Assembly (NCBI GenBank): GCA_964011275.1
Contig: CAXGOB010000076.1
Location: forward strand, 1-22,525
Reading direction: 5' to 3'
From: UBA7328 sp002471345
GTDB lineage: Bacteria; Bacteroidota; Bacteroidia; Chitinophagales; Saprospiraceae
Length of the DNA stretch: 22,525 bases
Within the stretch, counting starts at the first letter, position 1. Every line of letters starts with the position of its first letter. This document shows positions 15,502-22,525 of the stretch, in pieces. The position numbers and the translations under genes were made by a program. Below the pieces are notes generated by a model that searched no databases, was not told the DNA's origin, and saw only the letters and a list, made by a program, of their open reading frames with translations.

Positions 15502-15704
15502 TTATTTAAGTCTTTATAGCGTGGTTAAAGCCTTGTCTCAGATTACAAATAGATGAAGAAAATGAATTTGTATTCTGGACAATTTGTGAAACATTAAATT
15601 GAGAGAAGGTGATTTCAATTCGTTATCTCTATTAAAATCTAGTCCTGTTTGCCCTATAGAATCCTCTCTTTTTTATTAATTTCAAGGAATACAAAACATA
15701 TAAA

Positions 15705-15830
15705 ATGAAAAAACTAATTATTGGAGCACTGGTAGGAGGTCTTATTCTATTTATTTGGCAGTTCTTGTCATACAGTACTTTTGATCTTCATATAACCAAA
15801 TGTCATACACTCCCGATCAAGAAGAAGTGA
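15705..15830 (+). CDS. N-terminal piece of a frameshifted small membrane protein
   Basis: A 41-codon frame begins MKKLIIGALVGGLILFIWQF, a clear first membrane helix, and runs into 'CHTLPIKKK' and TGA at 15828-15830. The last nine residues read the same bases that encode 'MSYTPDQEE' in another frame. The helix and start look like the true N-terminus of the next gene, so a one-base loss or equivalent between about 15775 and 15800 has probably split one gene. An alternative is two overlapping, translationally coupled genes. An AAGGA lies about 18 bases upstream of the ATG. Confidence 0.55.
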   Translation: MKKLIIGALVGGLILFIWQFLSYSTFDLHITKCHTLPIKKK

Positions 15831-16237
15831 TGACATACTTAGAAAGTAAATTGACCCAAGGAGAATACTACATGATTAGAGCTCCTAAAGGAGATATGGA
15901 AGAACAGGGCAGACTTATGGAAGCAAGACTGGGAAAACCATGGGCCATGATTCAATATCATGAAGCTATGGAGAACACATTCTTTACTAACCTCATAAGA
16001 GCATTCATTGTCAATTCTCTTGCTATAGGATTCCTCTGTTGGATTATGATGCAAATGACGGACTTGACCATGAAAAATGCCATCATCACGTCGATAATGG
16101 TAGGTCTAATAGGATATTTAACCATCAACTATATAGATGGTGTTTGGTTCCAAATAGGAACAATTCCAGATTTGATTGATGCAATTGTTCCGTGGGCAGC
16201 AACGGGTGCATGGCTTGGATTTTGGGTGAAAAAGTAG
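15800..16237 (+). CDS. Small membrane protein of unknown function, C-terminal part
   Basis: The open frame from the ATG at 15800 gives 145 residues: a hydrophilic stretch ('YLESKLTQGEYYMI', 'EARLGKPWAMIQYHEAME') followed by three membrane segments near 60-81, 86-106 and 120-142, ending 'GAWLGFWVKK'. The stretch 'KPWAxIQYH' and the three-helix tail recall a family of uncharacterised Bacteroidota proteins of about 180 residues that begin with a single membrane helix. Here that helix is encoded just upstream in another frame (15705-15830). No enzymatic motif is visible. The gene ends 20 bases from the convergent giant gene, with no terminator evident between them. Confidence 0.65.
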   Translation: MSYTPDQEEVMTYLESKLTQGEYYMIRAPKGDMEEQGRLMEARLGKPWAMIQYHEAMENTFFTNLIRAFIVNSLAIGFLCWIMMQMTDLTMKNAIITSIMVGLIGYLTINYIDGVWFQIGTIPDLIDAIVPWAATGAWLGFWVKK

Positions 16238-16257
16238 TCTTGAAATTATAGGACAAA

Positions 16258-19200
16258 TTATTCCAGTAAAGTAATTGTTCCACTTGTATTTTCTTTCCCC
16301 GGTCCAATGTCATCTATATATTCGATTTCGAGATTATAGACATATACACCTGGTTTGAGTTGGTTGTTCATCCATTTTCCATCCCATGCAATATTGGGGT
16401 CAAGAGTCCTGAAAACATGATTACCCCATCTATCAAATAAGTTCAGGGACCATGATGTGATTTGAATATTCTCAGCAACAGAAATATAAAATTTATCATT
16501 TCCAGAAACACTTGAAGGCGCAAAAGCATCGGGTATGTACATACTGAATTCAGAACATTCTTGAAACACAACACCAATAGAAGCCTCATAGTCACATCCA
16601 AATTCATTGGTTACAGTGAGCTGATAATCACCAGAAGAGGTGATATTTCTTTGGTGATTTTTAATTCCATCAGACCAGTTATAAGTTAAATCAGAATCAG
16701 GAAAATCAATTGATAATTGCTGGTTATCACATAAAACAGTATCTGATGTCAAATCAACGAAAGGTGTATCTCCAAACGTGACTGAAAGACTATCACTAAA
16801 AGTACACCCTTGATTATCAGACACTTGCACACTATATATAGCTGATTGATCAACAATTATTGAAGCATCATTCTCTCCAGTATTCCAAAGCAATGAATCA
16901 CTACCACTTACTGCTATAAGCTCAATAGCTTCCCCATCACAAGCCTCATTGATTCCTTCTATCGTGACTTGAGGCCCTTCGACTACTGCAATAAAAATAC
17001 CATCAGATGCAAAACATGATCCTATACTGACTGTGACTTCATAGGTAGCAGTATTTATTATATCTAGAAAAGCATCTGTCGATCCATTATTCCATTCATA
17101 ATCAGCTCCTTCCTGCGACACATTTAGACTGAATCCCTCAGATGAACATATGGTTGTATCACCACCTAGATTAACAATTGGAGGAGGAAGCTCAGAAACT
17201 GTAATTGTATCAAAGCTTGTACAAAATCCATTGCTGGCCGATGCAACGTATTCTCCGGACATTGATACTAAAAGAGCTCCAATACCAGTACCTAACCATT
17301 CTAAATCATCTGAATCATTATTGCTTTGAAACGTGATTAAGACTTCATCTCCTTGACAGAATGATGTGTCATCGGCTAATTGGATCTGAGGTATGTCATG
17401 TACTATGATTTGAATCTCATCTGAAAAACTGCATCCATTACTATCTGTAATAGTCAATGTATATTTTGCTTCGTTACTTATTCTGATTTCATTTGTTGTC
17501 GTTCCATCTGACCACAGATACTCTTCATTCAGCAATGGTGCATTGAGAAGCAAAACAGAGTCTTCACAAATATTCACATCTTCCCCCAAAGAAAATACAG
17601 GTAATGGGCTCAAAATAACATTCACTTCATCAGATATTTCACATTCATCAGAGCTGATCAACACAGAGAACAGTCCTTCTTCAGTGACCAATATCTCAGG
17701 TGTTGTAAGGTCATTACTCCACATGAAATTCAAATTTTCATTGGATCCAAAACCCAAAAGAATAGTATCCCCTTGACAAGCCATAATATCTGCACCCAAA
17801 TCCAAATTTTCTATGGTTACCAGATCCACTTGAAAGCTATCAGATGCTGAGCATTCCCCTACAGAAACATCTATCTTGTATATTCCTGGAGAATTAATTT
17901 GGAGCTCAGGTGTATTGCTTCCATCAGACCAGTTGTAAATAGCATTATCTATACCTAATTCAGCATCTATTTCAAAATCAATTTCGTTGCAAATTACAGT
18001 ATCATTAGGAAGTTGGATTTGTACCTCTGAAGCTTCAATTACATTTATGGAATCCATGATTTCACAACCATTCAAAAAAGTAACTTCAACTGAATATTGA
18101 CCTGCATTAGACACTTCTATTTCAGACGCCATGCTACCATTATTCCATATATATGTCTCATTTGGTGTGTTACTAAAGGCATTGATAGTTGTACTTTCAT
18201 CACCACATAGCACTAAATCCTTTCCCAAGAATCCAAGTTCTCCGTCTACCTCGGTCAATTCTGGAAATAGCCAGCCTCTATTGCTATTCTGAATATCAGT
18301 ACTATGAGGGCCCGCATTAAAATCAGCACCTCCTTGCGCTTCCATATCACGCATCTCTACAAAATCAAATTCTACCACACCTTCAGTAGGAATTATGACC
18401 TGTGATTTGAATCCTACACCTGAAGAAGTAATTCCTATGGGTGTGCAGTTATTTCCTCGAGCTCTCCAGTAACTTCCTATGTCTACAGCTACTTCTGCAT
18501 CAAATATATAGGTCTTTGACGGATAGAAAATAAGAGAGTCAGTAGCAAATCCACCCTCAAATAACCCATTCCCTAAGACATCTAACCTTGAATAACTCAG
18601 TTCACTTCTATTGTCAGTATGCATCTGCCCTGAAGCAGTTTCAAAAATCACGTTATGAATATAGACATCACCTTCATTATAAATTCCACTATTAGGACCT
18701 GTCAGCCTGAATAGAACACTGTCTAAAGCTACCATTGAGTTTCCAAAAAACTGAATAGGTTTATATAAAGGGCTTGCATCACCAGTTATTTCAACAGTGC
18801 TTCCTGACATATCTACTTCTGAAATACCCTCTTCAATTCTTATAGAAAAAGAACTGGATCTAATATCATGACCATTGGTAATAAACGGGGCGGTAGTTGT
18901 AATTTCTATTCCTCTAAAATCAAAGAGGATCAGATCATCTGACAATTCTACAGGGGCCCGTCCCTGAATCATTATATTATTCATTAAAGTACCTGAAGTC
19001 CTAATGAATTGAGAATCACCCACTCCATCGGTCGTCATATTTTGAACAAACCACCGTACCTGTCTCTCCAAAAAGAGTGATCCATAAATTTTCATAAAAA
19101 TTCCAGAGAATCTGATATCAGTTTCAGGAGCATCAAAAGTGAAATTTCTACATGTGAGATTCAAGATACTATCGCTTAACACAATGTCTTGATTAGTGTC

Positions 19201-21636
19201 GAAAGAATTTACATCAAAAAAGACATTATCTAGACTGATTGGCGCACATTCACCTCCTAATCCGCCACTACTTAATGACCAATTCTCAGGATTAGTCCAC
19301 TGGCCTTCCCCTCCTATCCAATAGAGATTTCTTGAAACGTAATCAATGAAGTTAAAACCTAGATTTCGACCTGCATCAACTCCTCGTGTAACTTGTACAT
19401 CTCCAAAATCTGAATTTGCCTTAATGTCTCTAAAGCTGAACCCATCAATAATTCTATTTTCTTGAAATGTAATCTGAGCTTGTGTGCCAATAAAGAAAAT
19501 GTCCTCTGTAAAAATATCTGCAATACCATAGCAAGGTTCTCTTAATATTAACTCGTTAAGAAAAAGGTGAGTTCGATCATCGTTAAGATCATAAGAATTT
19601 CCACCAGTCATAATCAAACTATCCATCCTAATCTCACCAATTAGACCACCAGATTTTTTAAAGTATATTTTTTCAATTGAAAGGTGATTTCCATCTCCAT
19701 AAAGATAGGATTCAAGATATCCACTATTCGCATAAGAATTGTATTCCTTGAATGTAATGGAGCTTTCGCCATATAATCGGATTACAGCTGCTGGTCCATA
19801 CGAATTGATAATAAGGTTTTCTGAGTTTAGGGTAAGATTTGCCATTTGAATTCTTGCCTCAGCACCAAAATTTCCTCTTGTTATTAAGTTAAGAACACTG
19901 GATTTAAAATCGATTATTCTTTCAGTATCTATTTGAGAATCAAAGTCAGATACATCAATATTGACATCATCAAAAATTATGTGACCATTAATTATTCTAA
20001 GAGCTGAGCCAATATCAATATCATCTAATACAGTCCATTGCCCATTTGGGTTTTCAAAATATACATCCGTATTAAAAACGTTACCTGCAGACCTTACTTC
20101 AAGACCCTGAAGCGCGCCTACAAGAGATACTCTTCCCTGAAAATCATTAGTCATCCCAGCATCAAAATAAAGCGAACCAGAAATTGATAAATTATTGGCT
20201 TCATCTCCGGTCAGAATTGGGCTATTAGTCACTCCACTCCAATCCATAGTTTTGCAAGACGCATCAGGAATATTAATCACAACGGATTGGTTATCAAGAG
20301 AAAATGAATTTTGATCAAAGAAGACATTATCTGTTGATGAAGGTATACAACCCGCTGGAGCACCTCCACTTGTCAATGACCAATGGTTAGGACTTGACCA
20401 TAGACCTCCATCCCCTATCCAAAAATAATCTGAAGATTCTCTATCCATTATATTCCACCCCTGATTATTACCTCTATCTGTACCATTCAGCAAATTGCCT
20501 ACACCACTTGTAATATGGATATCTCCTAGTTCTACGTATTCAATGTTGACTTCTTCTTGAAATGTGATTCTTGTTGCCTGACCTACTGATGCAGATTGTA
20601 GAGTGATAGGAGCTTCACATGATCCATTTGCAAATAAACTATTCATCACAAAATCAGAATCTCCATGAAGTAAATATCTGTATCCTGGAGCCAGATATAC
20701 GTCTCTCATAGTCGCCTCAGATAAAATATTCGAATTATGATTGAGTCTAAGGTCTCTGATCGCTATTTCTGTTTGGTTGTAACGGTTTATCAATTCGAAT
20801 ATGCCAAAGTCCGCTTGGACAATGATATCATCAAAAACAATGTTGCCTCCGGGATCTGTGGGCCAAAGCTCTTTGGATATTATGTATATTTTAGATCGTG
20901 GATCAGGTAAAATCAATGTGCCATTGCTTGAGAATGACATCCAATTTTCAGAATATATTTCTATGCTATAGACATTATTGGGGTTATCTAAACTTCCAAA
21001 ATCTTGAGACCCATTATTAACTTGTACGGTTCCTTCTTCCCAATAAAGTGCCCTAGGAGCAATAGAATGTGAGTGAAAAAAGCCACATAAGAGCGTAAAA
21101 CTATCTAGATGTAAAGTGCCTCTATTTAAAAAGAAAGTTCCAATAACATTCAGATGACCTGCTAATGTCCAAGATCCATTTCCTTCAACGAAAAAGTTGC
21201 CTTGGACTACGGCAAATTGAAAATCAATAGTATTATTCAGTCCTTCACCGCTGAGTTGGATACTTCCGTTTATCTCAGAAATCATTTCAGGCACAAAAGT
21301 CACACTTCCAAAAATATTAAGTGTATTGTTCTGATTTGTTCTGAATATTTGATTTCTTCTTGCATTCGAAAAATCTAAATTTCTACAGAATGCCAAGTTT
21401 CCATTGATTTCTACAATTTGACCATCAGCAGTAAAAGAATTTTCATCAAAAAAAACATCATCCTCTGAAGTAGGTATTTGAAGGTGAGTAATATTTCCTC
21501 CTGAAGCTGTAGCCCAATGATTGAGATCCGACCAGTTGCCTTCACCTCCGATCCAATAATAATCAGCTGATTTAGCAAAGCTGCTAACAAAAATCAAAAT
21601 TAGTAGGACAAAGAATCTCCCTAGATTAAACTTCAT
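16258..21636 (-). CDS. Giant T9SS-exported repeat protein (gliding-motility-associated C-terminal domain)
   Basis: The product has 1792 residues. The signal peptide is MKFNLGRFFVLLILIFVSSF-AKSA. Three long repeats of about 370 residues begin with 'YYWIGGEGNWSDLNHW' (about 26), 'YFWIGDGGLWSSPNHW' (about 402) and 'LYWIGGEGQWTNPENW' (about 770). Each is followed by '[DN]-[DN]-V-F-F-D-x-N-S-F' and then strand-rich sequence, which suggests beta-helix-like domains. From about 1132 to 1695 come eight Ig/PKD-like repeats with a W-[SN]-[DNT]-G core and a Cys pair. The C-terminal 95 residues ('YIPDAFAPSSVSGNDKF', 'FDRWGNHVFRT', 'WDGKW', 'LKPGVYVYNLEI') are the type B T9SS sorting domain. It should be exported across the outer membrane and act as an adhesin or matrix protein. 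It follows a partial secreted-protein gene by 47 bases and is probably in the same operon. Confidence 0.9.
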   Translation of the reverse strand: MKFNLGRFFVLLILIFVSSFAKSADYYWIGGEGNWSDLNHWATASGGNITHLQIPTSEDDVFFDENSFTADGQIVEINGNLAFCRNLDFSNARRNQIFRTNQNNTLNIFGSVTFVPEMISEINGSIQLSGEGLNNTIDFQFAVVQGNFFVEGNGSWTLAGHLNVIGTFFLNRGTLHLDSFTLLCGFFHSHSIAPRALYWEEGTVQVNNGSQDFGSLDNPNNVYSIEIYSENWMSFSSNGTLILPDPRSKIYIISKELWPTDPGGNIVFDDIIVQADFGIFELINRYNQTEIAIRDLRLNHNSNILSEATMRDVYLAPGYRYLLHGDSDFVMNSLFANGSCEAPITLQSASVGQATRITFQEEVNIEYVELGDIHITSGVGNLLNGTDRGNNQGWNIMDRESSDYFWIGDGGLWSSPNHWSLTSGGAPAGCIPSSTDNVFFDQNSFSLDNQSVVINIPDASCKTMDWSGVTNSPILTGDEANNLSISGSLYFDAGMTNDFQGRVSLVGALQGLEVRSAGNVFNTDVYFENPNGQWTVLDDIDIGSALRIINGHIIFDDVNIDVSDFDSQIDTERIIDFKSSVLNLITRGNFGAEARIQMANLTLNSENLIINSYGPAAVIRLYGESSITFKEYNSYANSGYLESYLYGDGNHLSIEKIYFKKSGGLIGEIRMDSLIMTGGNSYDLNDDRTHLFLNELILREPCYGIADIFTEDIFFIGTQAQITFQENRIIDGFSFRDIKANSDFGDVQVTRGVDAGRNLGFNFIDYVSRNLYWIGGEGQWTNPENWSLSSGGLGGECAPISLDNVFFDVNSFDTNQDIVLSDSILNLTCRNFTFDAPETDIRFSGIFMKIYGSLFLERQVRWFVQNMTTDGVGDSQFIRTSGTLMNNIMIQGRAPVELSDDLILFDFRGIEITTTAPFITNGHDIRSSSFSIRIEEGISEVDMSGSTVEITGDASPLYKPIQFFGNSMVALDSVLFRLTGPNSGIYNEGDVYIHNVIFETASGQMHTDNRSELSYSRLDVLGNGLFEGGFATDSLIFYPSKTYIFDAEVAVDIGSYWRARGNNCTPIGITSSGVGFKSQVIIPTEGVVEFDFVEMRDMEAQGGADFNAGPHSTDIQNSNRGWLFPELTEVDGELGFLGKDLVLCGDESTTINAFSNTPNETYIWNNGSMASEIEVSNAGQYSVEVTFLNGCEIMDSINVIEASEVQIQLPNDTVICNEIDFEIDAELGIDNAIYNWSDGSNTPELQINSPGIYKIDVSVGECSASDSFQVDLVTIENLDLGADIMACQGDTILLGFGSNENLNFMWSNDLTTPEILVTEEGLFSVLISSDECEISDEVNVILSPLPVFSLGEDVNICEDSVLLLNAPLLNEEYLWSDGTTTNEIRISNEAKYTLTITDSNGCSFSDEIQIIVHDIPQIQLADDTSFCQGDEVLITFQSNNDSDDLEWLGTGIGALLVSMSGEYVASASNGFCTSFDTITVSELPPPIVNLGGDTTICSSEGFSLNVSQEGADYEWNNGSTDAFLDIINTATYEVTVSIGSCFASDGIFIAVVEGPQVTIEGINEACDGEAIELIAVSGSDSLLWNTGENDASIIVDQSAIYSVQVSDNQGCTFSDSLSVTFGDTPFVDLTSDTVLCDNQQLSIDFPDSDLTYNWSDGIKNHQRNITSSGDYQLTVTNEFGCDYEASIGVVFQECSEFSMYIPDAFAPSSVSGNDKFYISVAENIQITSWSLNLFDRWGNHVFRTLDPNIAWDGKWMNNQLKPGVYVYNLEIEYIDDIGPGKENTSGTITLLE

Positions 21637-21683
21637 TTGGAACTAAGATTTGCTTTTTTATTTTTTAAAGTTAAGAGAAATAT

Positions 21684-22525
21684 CTAATTACATCCCGTTG
21701 TATCAACTTCCACTATGACACCATTTTGTGTTATAAATCCATTAGAGAATGTAATAGAATCTGAAGCTGATATCAATACTACAGAATTCTGTTTTAATGT
21801 ATCAGATAAGACAATAAATCCTGAGGCTCTGATTTCTCTATACTGGCTAGTATCAATAGGTGTAGCTATGGTCAAATTTTCTGGGCAATATGATTCTGAA
21901 TTATAATCCAGAAATGAAAGTATCTCAGCATTTGTCACATCCATCTCGTCCATAAAATCAGTCCCAATTCCCATAGGAATCACCACACTATCCAATCTAA
22001 TATAATCAAACTCGCCTACAATATCAGGATCACACTCTGGACCTGAATCACAAAGTGTTCCTTCTATTTGTGTTTGATTATGAAAAGTAGGAGTATAAGA
22101 ACTTACCTTCTGCCAGTCCGTATATGTTACCAATCCGACTTGCACAGTATCAGGGAAGTCTCCTCTTTCATATCTTTGATGGACCACCCATGTCTGATCA
22201 CTTTCTAGCCGATACAAGACTAAAAACACATCATCTATCCGAGCAATTCTGATCAACGTACTTGTAGCGTCCACCTCTACCACTCGTAGAGTAGAGCTCC
22301 CATTAATTGTATTCTTGACTTCGAAATTAGGAGCACTACATCCCATGCAGGATGAATGTGGACCTGCTGACCCTATAGACAAAAAGATATAATTATTGTC
22401 ATCGGTAGTCCAACCATTTACGCCTAAAGCTCCATTGGGATATTCCCTCACATGACGTATCATGATACCAGAGAGATTGAAATCAAAGTCAGGAAGCGCA
22501 TTATCTCTACCCATCGCATCTACTT
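21684..22525 (-). CDS. Secreted protein with C-terminal '3-coathanger stack'-like domain (5' end outside window)
   Basis: The frame continues past the right edge of the window, so the start is missing (the codons before the internal Met at 22514 are also open). About 280 residues are visible. The first 190 look like a lectin/LamG-like jelly-roll region: 'GIMIRHVREYPNGALGVNGW', 'YIFLSIGSAG', 'TLIRIARIDDVFLVLYR' and 'DTVQVGLVTYTDW' follow the strand order of DUF1349-type sugar-binding folds, but the assignment is weak. The last 60 residues ('IRASGFIVLSDTLKQNSVV', 'SDSITFSNGFITQNGVIVEV', ending TTGCN) match the short beta-strand tail of Bacteroidota surface proteins annotated as 3-coathanger stack domains. 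The gene lies immediately upstream of the giant T9SS protein on the same strand. Confidence 0.55.
   Translation of the reverse strand, partial: VDAMGRDNALPDFDFNLSGIMIRHVREYPNGALGVNGWTTDDNNYIFLSIGSAGPHSSCMGCSAPNFEVKNTINGSSTLRVVEVDATSTLIRIARIDDVFLVLYRLESDQTWVVHQRYERGDFPDTVQVGLVTYTDWQKVSSYTPTFHNQTQIEGTLCDSGPECDPDIVGEFDYIRLDSVVIPMGIGTDFMDEMDVTNAEILSFLDYNSESYCPENLTIATPIDTSQYREIRASGFIVLSDTLKQNSVVLISASDSITFSNGFITQNGVIVEVDTTGCN

Noticed and set aside
1..22525. CRISPR arrays, insertion sequences, integrases, phage structural operons or attachment sites.
   Set aside because: No spaced direct repeats, transposase or integrase motifs were found. The 'tail-fibre' proteins have bacterial signal peptides and no other phage genes near them, so they are not taken as a prophage.

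Overview
The window comes from an AT-rich Bacteroidota genome, most likely a Saprospiria or Cytophagia-like gliding or surface-active bacterium. The evidence is a gliding-motility/type IX secretion (T9SS type B) C-terminal domain on a giant protein, a TPR-kinase-receiver-AraC hybrid sensor, tail-fibre/S74 surface proteins, an IPTL-CTERM protein, weak Shine-Dalgarno signals and a TAnnTTTG-type promoter. Genus and species cannot be read from the sequence.

Layout. (1) 1-1022: the last 42 codons of a GH10-like glycoside hydrolase face a convergent DUF481-type outer-membrane protein, with hairpins between them. (2) 1249-2661: a PadR repressor with a clear dyad operator at its own start, and a one-nucleotide-spaced multi-pass membrane protein. 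(3) 2808-3626: a secreted protein with an IPTL-CTERM sorting tail. (4) 3734-7171: a YdeP/FdhF-type molybdopterin oxidoreductase followed by a HisC-like PLP aminotransferase. (5) 7530-12294, minus strand: a three-gene 'tail-fibre' cluster. Its first gene is an unusual one-component regulator: LuxR-type HTH, then an internal signal-peptide-like membrane segment, then a repeat-rich ectodomain, then an S74 intramolecular chaperone domain with an intact Ser/Lys pair. The next gene begins one base after it and encodes a head-repeat fibre protein interrupted by two in-frame TAG codons. The third is an intact paralogue of that fibre. (6) 12691-15501, divergent: a TPR-histidine kinase-receiver-AraC hybrid sensor interrupted by in-frame TGA and TAA codons. 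(7) 15705-16237: a small membrane protein whose first 30 codons lie in another frame. (8) 16258-22525, minus strand: a 1792-residue T9SS-exported adhesin-like protein behind a partial secreted protein.

Most notable. The LuxR-S74 fusion recalls the eukaryotic membrane-bound transcription factor MYRF, which also joins a DNA-binding domain to a phage-derived self-cleaving trimerisation domain. Its gene carries five perfect copies of a 7-bp repeat (GATGATA on the plus strand) in the coding sequence. Because 7 is not a multiple of 3, gain or loss of one unit would switch the whole S74 half off. This makes it a candidate phase-variable, surface-sensing regulator of adjacent fibre genes. Two neighbouring genes carry four nonsense codons without any frameshift, so the locus is either decaying or polymorphic.

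Limits: all domain names come from reading motifs by eye. No alignment, structure prediction or database search was run.
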